A stretch of 64,000 bases of DNA from positions 484,498 through 548,497 of the forward strand of contig VUYV01000396.1 in the NCBI GenBank assembly GCA_008711295.1, in the 5' to 3' direction. Both the position numbers and the translations under genes were made by a program. The DNA is from Anarhynchus alexandrinus (lineage: Eukaryota > Chordata > Aves > Charadriiformes > Charadriidae). This document shows positions 18,252 to 30,500 of this stretch, piece by piece (position 1 is the stretch's first letter; each line of letters begins with the position of its first letter). The notes under the pieces were generated by a model. That model was not told where the DNA came from. It saw only the letters and a program-made list of their open reading frames with translations, and did not search any database.

Positions 18252-21200
18252 CTGTCAACAAACATACGGTGTGTCAGCAACGTGGATTCAGCAGCTTTGA
18301 AGCATGCAGGCAAGACTACACCATTTAAAAAAACTAGCGGCAAAGTGCATTTTGACTCATACAAACACTGAGACACGTTAAGGAACTTGCCAAAAGGCCC
18401 GTGGGTTGCAAACCTAACACCGATCCTAGTGCTCTGGCTCTGTGATTTAGTTTGTTAAGTCACCAAGCAGTCACCCTGAAAACCACTCCTGAAGCACAAC
18501 GTGAAATCAGCCCTTCCTCCCACCTCCCCCTCTGCCAAGCGCATTTTGCTGTTTCAGAGATCTCACTGCTTTGGGAAAAACAAGGTGGAAAATGATGAAC
18601 AATGCCATTCTTCCAGAAATCATTAGATTTTTTAAAATTATTATCATTATTTTCTAAGTTGGTAACTGTTTCTTGCTGCTTTTTTACCCTTTTTGAGTCA
18701 AAATGGGCAGGTGCAGAGCTGTTAAAGGCTGTTAAAGGGCAGACTTTTCAGCAGCAGCGTGTCACTGGTGTTCCTCTGCACGCAGAGCCAGCTCTCAAAC
18801 CAGCTATGATTTATGCCTTCAAAATGAATACATTAGGCACATGCTTGAATACAGATAGGACCTTTTTGCTGCCGGTAATCTTTATAAAATATTAAACCAT
18901 TATAAATAAGTTTCATTAATAATGTTACAAGGGTCACAGGGTGTTTTGCCTCTGCCAAATCACCCTCACTGGTAAGCAAGAGGTGGGCAAATAAATCCCA
19001 ATACGCAGAAGCAAGGCAGGGCCTGGTGTTAGGAATGTTTTATTCAAGTGTGAGAGATGCCTTTTGAAATACAAGATTTGATTCCTCGCTTACACTTTTC
19101 CCGGAGCTCTTCTGTCTCATTCGATCAGTTCTTCAGCTGCAAAGGAAAAAATAAAGAAAGTGGTACGAAGGCAGAAAGCAGCATGTAACCATAGTGCAGG
19201 GAAAGAGCTGGTCAAGTGCCTGTAGCTGCAGCACAGGCAGGTCCTCTCTTCACCGCTGTTGCCCACAGCAGCTCAACCACCGAGTTGAACGGAGGGGACC
19301 CGACAGCCGCTCCAGGCTCCCGGAGAAGGCAGGGGACAATCGTACTCCCTACAGTCGTTAGCACGGAGCATGTTCCTAAAAGTTTAGCTCTACCCCAAAA
19401 TTTTCCCACCAGTGCACATAATTATTTTTATATAACCCACTGATCATCTTTTACGCTCGTATGAGATTTACAGCTCTATCTTGCCTGTGCTGTATTCATG
19501 GAAGCTACCTTTGAAGGTATTGCAGTTGTCTCTTCCGAACGAGCCGAGATCATCTTATCCAAAAGCTTCTTGACCCAAAGCTGCCTGGTTGAACAGCAGT
19601 CTGCCTTCACTTCAGGGGCGCTCCTTACTGAGGACTGAGAAGGGTGGAGGAGCCAACGCTTGCTGCTTCCTACGCAATTTATTCCTGCAGTTTGCTGGTT
19701 TTCAGCATCGTTCGCCTACGGAGCACGCAGATGGATGCTCAGCCTCCGGTCGAGCCCCGTAGCCGCCTTACTGACTCAAACACCTAATGGGGCGGCGAAG
19801 CGCTTGGTAAGAATGTTGTTATTCATCATGATTATGACCTAAAACAGGACCCTCTTTAGTTGGGTGGCATCTGTTTTCAGCAAATCTTTTTTTCACTGTC
19901 ATGGATTGTATCACCTACTAATTGCTCATTAACCATCCATTTTCTATCAGCCATAACGTTACCTTTTTGAAGCTCAAATTTAGACTGACGAGTCTGTAAT
20001 TATGAAGTAGGAAAATAGTGGCACAACACTGCCTCCAGACCCTGTGGGATCTAGGCAATGTTTCAAGACCTATTAGAAAACAAAATTACTAAACCAGTTG
20101 ATTTCTTGACCAGCCCCTTTAAAATTCTTAGATGCAGATTACTTGGACCTCATAATTTTAAAATAGTTTGCTTTTTCGTTACCGGTGAACTGCCTCTCCA
20201 AGTTACTGTTGAAATGGAGAGTATTTCATTGTCGTGTGGTATCAGCTATCTTTTTCCCAAGTGCAGCTCCAAAATATTTCCTGACTTCCTCTGCTTTGTC
20301 TCTGGTATTACTGAAAACTTTATTTTAGCAAATGGCTTATCCCTGCTTTGGTGTAAGGCTCTTTGCATTCCCAGGGGATCCAAAATCACTTCCTCCTTGT
20401 CCTGATGAGCAGGCTTTTTTCCTCAGGCTGCCTTTCTTGACGTTTTCTGGCCTCTAAAAGAGGTTGCTGGGTTTTTCTCCATTTGTTGGCTTTTTTTTAC
20501 TGTACCTTTCACTCTCTCCTAGGCCAGGCAGATGTTTTAACCGGTGTAGCTTTGATATTAATAGCAGGATTGTAGAATTTTCTCTGATCTCTCATAGATT
20601 GCTGTTAAAATGCTTATAATAATCAGAAGCTGTTTTCTGTTTATGTTCCTTCTGCCACATGACTTGGCTCGTAACTATTTTCAGCCTCGTGAAACAGTCC
20701 CTTCTAACGTATATAGGATGTTAGTTTGCATTTTATGTCTGTCGTGTGCAAATTACCCTTGGCAAGTCCTGATTGCGGTGCTCTGCAGCAACCCGCTCTG
20801 TTTCAGTTTTGTGCTAAATCATCCTGTATCTGCCAAGACATGACTCCCAGCAGGCTTTCCCTCACGTTGCCTTCAGTAATTCTCCAGAAGCTCCAAGGGT
20901 ATGACCGGGTGGTCCCACTACACCCAGGACGTGCCGCTGAACTGGAGCTGCTAAGGAGAAAGCGTCTGTCCCTCTTCTGCCCATCACAAGCCAGAATTTT
21001 TGCTGGGTGCTATTGAGATACCTAAAATAGGGGCCCTGTCTCAAAAAACTCATAAGAACTAAAACTGAGGTGGTTTTGCTCCTTCTGTTGTGACGGGATA
21101 AGCTTTATTGAGGTGCTGCGCGGCTCTGTGCATGCGGTCTGCGAAGCGAGTGGCAGATGCGGAGTCCCTGGTGGGACGGATCCTGAGAGCGGTGGGATGT

Positions 21201-24200
21201 TTGTGTATCTCCACTCAAGCTCTTTGTGAAGTCTCATGTCTTTCTCCGCTGTAATAATTTCTTCTTTTTCCTTTTCTATGCAAAAGTTTGATCTTATTTC
21301 AGCTGCCAGGCTCCAGATGGTAATTAAGGAGCTGGATGAAAGTCCTGGCTCTTTCCTGTGTTTAATTTTATCGGCGAGGGTTTGGAATAAAATGTATGTG
21401 TCATGAAACTCGTAATTTCCATGACTTACAGATTTACCCAGCATCTCAGGATCTGGCAATAAGAGCCCTTGAAAAAGCCAAAAAAAAAAACCCCTGAATT
21501 GTTACAAGCCTGGGCTGATAGCCTGGATTTTCTTCTGTGTTTTCATTTATTGAAAGAAAAGAATCCGAAAAAGCGGTTTTCATGCTGAAATAAAACAGTT
21601 CAGTGCTGAATATAGACATCTAGTTTTCAAAAGAAGTTGCCAGCCCTTGAAGTGAATCCTTGATGGAATTATATGGATTTTCCAGTCTTTGTTAGATGTT
21701 TCCTTCTTTTGAACCCTCGATTATTACAAAGGTGTAAGGTCTATCCATGGTTGTCAGTGTGGGAAAAGCTGTCCTGTTCTTGAATTCAGAGGGATTGATG
21801 AATCTGGCAGACACTCCAGTATGTCCTAAAGCCAAGAAGATTATTCATCCACCTCGACACCAGGGGGACAAAAAAAAAATTAAAATTACAGGGTTATCAA
21901 AGCGAGCAGAAAATATTTGATGCCAAACAAAAGAGATGTGAGCACAGCAGAGCGTTTCTCGGCACAGCATCTCGCTGCGTGTCCCCATCCAAGGCGGACG
22001 CGTCTCTGCTTCGTACGCCGCCGTGGGGGGATCTCCATCCAACTTGTGAAACGGAGTTGAGGTTATAAAACTGCTGCATCACTCGGTGCCTTGGGGAATG
22101 TGAGCTTTGCTGCCAGGGCTGCCTCCCGTGTCCTCCAAGCTTGGAGAAACGGGCGGTTGTCCCTCTTTGTGTTGGCTGCCCGGAGATGGCTACAGTAGGG
22201 ATCTGAAGTCCAGCTGGAGCGGGTCTGAAGGGGACGGTGCAGTTTGCCCCAGCAGTGGGACAGGCATGCCCTGGGGAAGGTGGGGAGCGTTGCGTGCTGG
22301 GCTGCGAGCACCAGCGCTGTTAGAGGACTGAGCTGGGCTGTAGTAGAGGCTGAGAGGTCCCATATCCATGAGGTGAGAACAAGGGGAGCCTATCCATAGG
22401 GAACGTGCTTGAAGGACCAAGGGGGGCACAACCTGGGCGACCCAAGAGGCAGCAAAATGCTTGAAAGTTGGAAGTGGCCAGAGCTGGGCACGGCACCCTG
22501 GGGAGCGTCCAGGCAGGGAATCTGAGCCGCGCTGTTGCACGCTCGGGCAGAGGGCCTAGTCCTCCGCCTGGTTTTCATTTATTTGAGAGGAGGATTCTGA
22601 AATATGGCCAAGGAGTGCTGCAATAAAAGCAGTTAAACGATGATTTTAAAAAAAAATTAAAAGAAAAATAAAAATTGCTAGTCCTTCATTCCCAATTGAA
22701 TGACGTGAAGCCTTGAGCTCATCCTGGAAACTTCTTTCTTTTGCAGCAGCTGTCACATCTCCATCACTTGGCACTTCTGCTCGCATGGGCCCAAGCTTCT
22801 GGATCCTGTCCCTGAACTCAGTCGAGAAGCCTTGGTGATTCTGGCGTGTTGCTTTGTGCCTTGAAGAGTGTTTATTCAACCTGCCCAGCCTCGGGAAAAG
22901 CAGCTGCGACGGTGAGGGAAGCCAAAAATGCGATACACTGAGCGAGAAGGTACGAAACACAGCAACGAGCTCTGCTGCACACTCGTCCCAGCCTGCCTCA
23001 CGCGAGCATCCGTCTCCACCGAGCGCGGCTGTGGGTTGTCCCCGGATCAGCTTGCTGCTGTGCCACACGCAAAATGTTTTCAGCTCCCCCCTCCAGCTCC
23101 TGAAGCTGGAGCGGCCACTGGTAGGTTTGGGTTGTGCAACGGAGGGGCTGTGTATGTTGTGTGGGCGATGCAATATGCGGGGCTGTGGTTGCTGATGGAG
23201 ATGGCTTTGCTGTTTCTCTGTAAAATGAGCTAAAGAAAGTGTTGGGGATCCAGCACCAATCGGCTCAATGAGGTTTTTTTGCAATACCCAGGGGAACTTG
23301 GCAAATTCTGGGGGGTAGGGGGGTGCTTTGAAGCAATGCTCGAGGTTTGGGGTATTTGTTTTTATTTCATGTTGGTTGAATGTGTTTCACAAGGACAAAG
23401 TCAGGTTGTAACACCCAGTGCTGGAAGCTGAGACGCAGGCTCTGGCCTGCAGCGGGGAGGTCTGTGCATGTGTCCCTCTCCCACCTCATCTCCAGCAGTT
23501 TTTCTGCCCTGACTCACTCAAAAAGAGCGATATGAAGCTCCCAGGCCCATCTTCACCTTGCGCTGCTGTTCCTCTGCCCACTCCTGCCACTGTTCAAGAA
23601 CCCACCAGTGAGGACATACCCTGTGCCCATCCTGCAGTTGGGACTGCGTCACTTAGCTGTGCACAGATTAGCTTTATCCCACCAGCCCAGGATGCCGACA
23701 GCAAGAAGTCTGCACCGCCTGAAGCTCTGGTGACTACATCTTCCTACCGACTCTCGCTGGGTCCCGTCCTCCAAGCCCCCAAGAGAGTGTTTGACTTCTG
23801 TGTCCCTACCAGTTGAATTTAAATGCATCGCCGAACACACAAAGGTGAGGAGCACCCTATTTTACGTGAGAGTTACTTCTTCTGCTCTCTTTGAGCCATG
23901 CTGGGCTGCCATCCTTCTCTTCCCCTTGTACAGAAACCTGAAGTGAAGCGCTAAGGCAAAGGTTTCAAAATCTCGGCTGAGTTATCTCAGTGCGGGTCTC
24001 GTGCAGGCAAAACCTCATCTTCATTTTGCATCGTGTGGGTGTCGGGGCTCTTCGGGGTACCCACAGGGAAATGCGTCAGCTTCCAGAACTGGGTTTGTTC
24101 TGCCCCACGTACCAAAACACACATGAAACAACTGAGGTTTAATGATTTGAGCTGGTTTTTGAAGTGTTTAAAGGGGAAAAATAGCTCTGTGTGTTGGAGC

Positions 24201-24959
24201 AGAGGAAGAAGCCCTCTTGCATTTCTATGTTTGAGTGTCACGTAAAGAGTTTTATTCCTCCATGGTTTCTTTTTTTGGTTTTGTTCGTTTTTTTCCGCAT
24301 TGTTTTTTTTTTTCCTCCCTCCAGGCAAAGTAAATAACCTCATCAAAGTTGATGCTTCAAGTGGCTTTGCTGGACGACAACTCTCTGCATTACAGGGTGT
24401 TTGTGAAGAGGTCTCATTTGGAGCTATAGGATTACAAAGCGATGCTGAATGATTTGATCTTCTTGACTAGAAGACAGGGCAGGCTGAAATACAAGAGACG
24501 CCCTTCGGCACATTGGTTAGTGCAAAGCCCTAGAAAAATGAAGTAACCAAAACAATCGCTAAGCTGCCTTACCAGAAAAAAGAGCCCATCGCGTTCAGCC
24601 GCTTAGAAGTTTTGAAGTCTATAAACAAACTGAGAATAGGCTGTAGGATTTAATTAGCTGAATGTCTTAAGAGAGCTTTCCCAGGAGTCAGGATTGTGAG
24701 CCAGAGCCAAACGAGCACAGTGCAGGGGGGCAGAGGCTCGTAGTGCTCAGCCGCACAGCGTGGCGCTGCTCGGACGTTGCTGACCGGTGCTGCTGTCGCA
24801 GCAGCGCTCTGTCCCCGTGCACAGTGTCACCAGCACAGTGTCACCGCTGCCGTTACTTGCGTTGCAGCACCTGGAGGCAGAAGCTCTGTTGGTTGAAACA
24901 ATGCTCCTCTGGTGAGACTCCACCCGCAGTGCTGCCTCCAGCTCGGGGGGTCCCAACAG
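18252..24959. other. Gene-poor region upstream of B3GNT9
   Basis: No protein family is recognisable here. A possible minus-strand exon lies at about 19088-19137. Two long minus-strand open frames (21022-21459 and 22646-23284) have no splice or homology support. The block at about 19.85-20.7 kb reads like an old, decayed interspersed repeat, but I cannot name it. Most of this stretch may be B3GNT9 intron 1. Confidence 0.4.
19088..19137 (-). ncRNA. Possible small minus-strand exon (5' UTR exon or short transcript end)
   Basis: On the minus strand a pyrimidine tract and TTTGCAG end at about 19138, a convincing acceptor. The exon then either stops at a donor-like GTAAGC about 43 bases on, or continues to AATAAA near 19030 as a terminal exon. 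It carries only a five-codon frame ending in TGA. It could be a B3GNT9 5' UTR exon, a lncRNA end or chance. No partner exon is proven, and the boundaries are approximate. Confidence 0.2.
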
Positions 24960-25268
24960 CAGAAGGACACAGAGCTGTTGGAGCGGGGACAGAGGAGGCC
25001 CCGGAGATGCTGCGAGGGCTGGAGCCCCTCTGCTGGGAGGACAGGCTGGGAGAGTTGGGGGTGGTTCAGCCTGGAGAAGAGAAGGCTCCAGGGAGACCTT
25101 ATTGCGGCCTTCCAGTCCCTAAAGGGGCCCCATCCCTGGAGGCGTTCAAGGCCAGGTTGGATGGGACTTGGAGCAACCTGGGCTGGTGGGAGGTGTCCCT
25201 GCACAGGGCAGGGAAGTTGGAACGAGATGATCCTTAAGGTCCCTTCCAACCCAAACCATTCTGTGATA
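24960..25268 (+). mobile_element. CR1 LINE fragment, 3' end, plus strand
   Basis: This matches the familiar avian CR1 tail: the segment around GAGCTGTTGGAGCGGGGACA, the GGTTCAGCCTGGAGAAGAGA core, GGCGTTCAAGGCCAGGTTGG, and the ending CTTCCAACCCAAACCATTCT followed by GTGATA. Relative to the consensus as I remember it, the stretch between the 'CTAAAGGGGCC' part and 'CCATCCCTGGAGG' is deleted. The copy is 5'-truncated, as usual for CR1, and cannot code. Confidence 0.93.
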
Positions 25269-27020
25269 AAAATGCAGGCCCCACTCCAAAGACTCCTTCC
25301 AGCTTTCCTGTCGGAGCTGCTTTTCAGGCCAGCGCAAAGGAATGGATGAGATCCATGCTGTTACAGGACAAGGGTGCCTTATTAATGTCTCTGCTTGTCC
25401 CAGTCCTGAAATACGTGGTTTCATCAGCCTCTCCCATCGGTGCTGCCAGCCGTGCCTTCGCAATGCCCGTCACACGTTGGGCAACTGCTTGCTAATGGCT
25501 GCTGATGCAGAGGAACCGCAGAGCTGTCACGCGAAGGCTGGCGATGGATGCTAAGATGTCTGCTCTCCCTTACAGTGGTCCCAGAAAGCAGCTTGCCCCA
25601 TCTCCAGCAGGGAACCGCGTGGTGCAGCGGCACTTGGCGCACGGCAGCCCCGATGACCCTGGGCAGCGCTGGCTGCCTGCACGACCGTCCCCACCGCCTC
25701 GGGGAAACGCCGACTGCCTGCACCGCTCCTCCCGTCGCACTGCTGACCCGATGGTGAGTCGCTTGCATACACATGGCACCGTCTGGGGGCTGCAGCTCTG
25801 CTGCGTTTTAGCGGTGCGGGATGTTTTCCTCGGCCCTTTCGGGGCAGGATGTGCCATAGTGGCACTGCCTGTGCAGGACTGCGCTGCTGCCAGGCACGCC
25901 GTAGCCGGCCCCAGCAAACAGGGAAAACTGGCAGCTCCTCTTCATCACAGCACCGCATCTCTAACGAGAACGTTTAGCTGCCTGCAAGGTAGGAGAAGGT
26001 AACGCCCAATTTTCTGGAGCAGACTTAGCAGCCTTGAGAGGTGCTTTCCTAAATCCAGGCGCAGGCTTGCCTGTAGGTGAGCTGATTTTCAGAATTACGG
26101 AGAGCTCGCACCCCAAGTGCTTTTGGGAGACAGTCCCCTCCCGGGGCAGCCAAGGGCAAGGAGCCTACCTCTCTCTTGCAAATATTCATTTCCCCCCGGC
26201 CCCGGGAGGAGAATAAAACCTTGCAGGCTTGTGAAAGGGGTAAGAAACAGCCCCACAGAAACAGCCGCCCTCCCTTCCCCGGGCTGCATCGCTCACTTAT
26301 CTCCCACACCCTCTTCTGATCTGATAAATGATTTGCCCGCTGCGCCCCAAACCCCAGCAATTACAGCGCATCAGCGTGGATGTATGCTTACACCCGGACG
26401 GGAGCGGGAGAGGGAGTATGTGCTGACTTGCCCCACTAATTTTGAGATGATACCTGAGGCATAAGTTTATCAGAATCTGCCTGAAAGCCGTTCAAGAATG
26501 CGATCAGCAACTGCCCGTTTCACTGGAATTGAACTTTTTTTCTTTGCAACATTAGAGAGCTTGAAAATTCCCATGTTTTGCTGAAAGCATACAATAGTGT
26601 AACACAGGGGGAAGATTCGTGTCCTTTTGCTGACGAGGAATGGCTTGTAAATGTAACGTGCCACCACTGAAACGTGTTCGCGGTCGGGAAGAAACCCTGT
26701 CTTGCAGCACTGGAGCCATTCTCTAAAGAAGCCCCGAAGTTTCTTCTGGAAAAACAACCTAAAACATGCACAGAAAGTTCTTTGGAAAGTAAAATGTAAA
26801 GCAGACATAGCGGGGCCGGAGGCTGCGTGTTCAGAGCCGGTAGCCGAGACTGCTGCATGTTACCGATCACGATTCGGGTTGCTGCATGGAACAACATTGC
26901 AAAAGCAACAAGGCAGAAAGAAAAGCTGGAGGAAAAGGAAAGCGCTAAGGACAGTCTCCAATTCCCACTGCTCGCTGCGCAGCTCTCCCCGACCCGCTCC
27001 GATCAAACATACATAATAGA
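25269..27020. other. Intergenic or intronic sequence
   Basis: Overlapping open frames on both strands at 25.4-26.0 kb reflect GC-rich, stop-poor composition rather than a gene. I found no splice-supported coding exon and no further repeat I could name. Confidence 0.4.
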
Positions 27021-27028
27021 TACTTACA

Positions 27029-27110
27029 TCCCATTTGATAGCGCTGATCCTGCGTCCCCTCGGTAGTGCTGCAGCAGCGGGCTGCCAAGTAGGCACATCT
27101 GGATATAGTT
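27029..27110 (-). other. Possible non-coding first exon with strong donor
   Basis: On the minus strand a clean donor, GGGAT|GTAAGTAT, lies with the exon end at about 27029. It sits just downstream (minus sense) of the GC-rich patch at 27.2-27.5 kb. The location and strand would fit a B3GNT9 5' UTR first exon joining the acceptor at 18252, or an unrelated transcript. The start of the exon is not defined. Confidence 0.22.
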
Positions 27111-27159
27111 AGTGTTAGACATTCCTCAGCCTTTAAGCGAAACCGAGGAAACCCTCGCT

Positions 27160-27500
27160 GAGCAAAGCAGCGCTGGGTCGCCTGCGCTCCGGGCCGTTTT
27201 CATGCTGAAAGCCAGCAAAGCTTCCCCCGCGCTCGTGTGCCCACCGGGGAGGGGTGCGTGTGCCAACGGGGTGCGAGAGGAGACGCCGGGCTCCCTCCTT
27301 GCACACGCTCGCTTACTGTAGCGTGGTGGAAGGAGCAACCGCGCCGGGGGAAGGAGCCTGGGTCCGCTTCCAAGTGCCTGACACGTGATCGGCGGGCTGG
27401 GGAGCGCAGATGGCCTCCAGCGCCGCAGAGCCCCGGCTCTGTCTGCCCACGGTCATCCGCGCCCCGCGGGAGAGGGCCGGGACGGGGGTGCCGAGGGATT
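27160..27500. promoter_or_regulatory. GC/CpG-rich patch, possible promoter
   Basis: A locally CpG-rich stretch in otherwise AT-rich surroundings, with several CGCCGGG, GCGCC and CCGCGG-type words. It lies immediately upstream, in minus-strand sense, of the donor at about 27028. I did not calculate observed/expected CpG. Promoter activity is inferred only from composition and position. Confidence 0.3.
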
Positions 27501-30500
27501 GAACGCAGAGCCAGCTTGGGGACTTCCATCAATTCTGCTCTTTTACTGGTTAAAAATAACAACCACAAAAAAGGCTATTTTTTTTTCCTGTAACATTTTT
27601 CAATAGGAAACATACTAATTTTTCTCTTTTTTTTTTTTCCACAATTCGGCTTTTTCTTTTTTTTAATCCCCTTGCAATTATTTGCTTGACCCTTTGCAGA
27701 GGCTCAAAATTAGAAATTGAGGGTTGGGTTCAACACAGAAGGAAAATCCACTTGGGGGTTGGTTTCTTTTTTCCTAGTAGGGCAATGATGGGAGGAGGCG
27801 GGAGCTGAGCGGTGCGGAGGCTGAAGACAGATGCGAGGGTCCCTCCCAAACCTCCCAAAACACTGAACCAAAAAAAAAAAAACCCAAAAAAATAACCCAA
27901 ACAAAAAACCCACCCACTTTTTTCCATTTAATTTGAATTACTTCAAAACAAAACATTTTTATTTTGAGCCAAATCTAAATTGCCATTGCTAACGATTTGC
28001 CAGCTGACTGCAGCCATAGCGTTCCCTATCTCCATTTTGTCTCTGCAATGGAAACAACGACCCTTATTCCTCTAAGAGAGGCCAAGGGTCTGGAGAGTGC
28101 CCAGACCATGGCCCCTTTAGCATGCAAAGTTTTTCATTTCCAGTGGACTTGTGATAAAACCAGGTTTTGATCTACTCGGTTGTTTTCACAAACACCCAAC
28201 TGTTTTTTAAACATAACGTAAAAATGCCTTCTTATAACTGTCTGTGCTATTTTGATGTATTTTTGATTTCAGCTCAAACGTTTTGCCTTTATTGAACACA
28301 ACGTCACTGTGAAGAACTGTCATACGGAGGGGTTCCTGATGAGCAACCCTCAGGCTCTGCGCTTGGGTGCTCCAGGCTGGGAAAGCTGTTTCCTCGTGAT
28401 CTGCAGCTGTCTGAAACGCAGCAGTTCCTCGCTGGATAGCACAGCTGATCAGAAACCTCGGCCATAAAAGTTACTCAGCGTCACGCTTTCCCTGTGCCAA
28501 CCCAAGGTAGCTTTATCCTTCTCTGCAGCAGCAGTCCCGGGCTATTTTTCACCCCTCCTCTGTAAGGAGGCAGATGACGGTCACGGAGTGAGTGAGGGGG
28601 ACTGCTCCCTGAAACCAGTGGGGACTCGCAGCAGGTATTTCTCCTGCGTTTCCCCCACCCAGGTTTTGGGCCCTACTACCCTTTTTGCTTGCACCCATGG
28701 GGTGAGAGGAAAAACAGAGGCTTTCGTGGCTGTGTGGTGCCTTTGTGGCTGCCGTGGTGTAGAGAGCCATGCAGGCAGCTTGGGAGTTTTCTCCACTGGT
28801 GCTTCTACTTGGTCGCTGTCTCACCTCTACCTTGTTCTCTGGGCACCGATGCATGGCTGATTCATTCATCTCGCTGCCAGCAAAGGTGCCCTTGGTCTGT
28901 CCCATGACGTGTCACTCTGTCTTACAAGATTGGGGCAGTCATCCTGTTGACCCTCATCGGTAGGTCAGCCCTGTTGACCGTGGGTTGGTGTGTTGTCCTT
29001 CCACCCGCTGCAGGGCAGAGCCCTGCTCCCCGTCGCTGTATTCCTGCAGGCATCAAGCCATGCGCTTGGGAATACAGCTTTGTGGTAAAGAAAGAAGGGC
29101 TGATGTTGTGATTTTCAAGTACTGTCTGAGATTTAAGTGATTCAGGGTGAAACGCTGCTCTGCTCGAGTTCCTGGCAAAAGGAATTTCCCCGGGTTCAGC
29201 TGTAAGGTCAGCCAGTGGCTTCCTGTGCAAAGCCACTGGAGAAGATGTAATGTCCGAGCTCCTTGGCTCCTCACCTACCGGGCAGGCAGCCTTGTGAGAC
29301 AGCTCACTAATAGCGAGGCACTCCGGATTACGGCGATGCTGTGGCCTCGGAGGACTTCCAGATATATAACAGCACTGAAAGAAACACAGGGAGCTCTGCC
29401 AGGTGCCAAGTTTGGGACAAACCTCCCCTTCTGGCCATCTTTGCTAAAAAAAGCTCATCAAAGCAGTAACTGAACAAATGTGGTGGCTTAGCTTGGTTTC
29501 GACTTGAAATCAGAGCTCCTAACTTGAAGGTGGGGCACCGCCCTTGGTGTATCAGGAGAAATAGGTGATGTTGGGCAGGACCCTATCGTGCATCCAGCCA
29601 AAGCTCTCCTCTGAGAGCTGGTGATAGCCAACGTGGGCAGAACTTCAGTGAAACTCTTTCTCACTACCGTGTTAAGTGTTTTAATGAAAGTCTCTGAGGC
29701 ACTTTTCATCAAAAGTATATATTTATTTATTAAAAAGAACGGGGGAAAAAAATAGAACAAAGTGCTTTTCTTCTATAAAAGACAATTCCTTGGAGGTTGA
29801 ATGTCCTGGACCTGAGTATACATGGCATTGCAGTCCATAGCTGTAGGTGGCTGATCCAGATATCACGGAAATTTGGAATTAGAAGGTCAGCAAGGGATTT
29901 TTCCACTGATGACTAAGGGACTTAACCACACATCTCCTACAGATTTCAGTTAGGCATGTATGGCCAAATTCCTTCAGGGGCTTTAAAATTGAATCCAGAG
30001 AAGGAAAAAAAATATATTTTTTTATTAATTGCCTCACCGTTTGAGCCCATCTCTGTACAAAAGACAAATGGCCAGAGCCTTGCCCAGGGTAAAGCGGTGT
30101 TTCTCACCAATTTCATGTACACACTCCAATATGTGGGTTAGGCTGAAGAAACCCTCTTGACTCTCATTCTAGTATCTCCTTGGGTTCACGTGTACAATAC
30201 CAGATGTTCATGTCTATACCAGAATTTTCCGTTAAACTAAATCAGCAGCTTAAGTGAATTTGAGACTCCTCATTGCTCTATGTGCTCACTTTTGGTTTCA
30301 GAGGCTGCAGGCAGCTACCAGTGTGGGACTCGGAGGTGGCTCTAAAGGTACCTTTCGAAACTGCAGAGGGGAGGTGACATGGTGACCCAGGCAGCAGGAT
30401 GGCTTCTCAATGCTGAGACGGATTTTGAAATGAATGGCAAAATTAAGAGGTAAGGGAAAAACCCCACCATTTCCTCACACTGGGAAAAGATCTTTGTCTG

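Noticed and set aside
17378..18371. Several plus-strand open frames opposite B3GNT9
   Set aside because: They are antisense shadows of a well-supported coding exon.
18188..18376. In-frame 63-codon N-terminal extension of B3GNT9
   Set aside because: A splice acceptor at 18252 lies inside it. The Met at 18187 begins the short basic tail plus membrane anchor expected for this enzyme, and the extension resembles nothing known.
24743..25463. Long open frames on both strands at about 25 kb
   Set aside because: They overlap the 3' end of a CR1 element, which does not encode protein there, or GC-rich flank.
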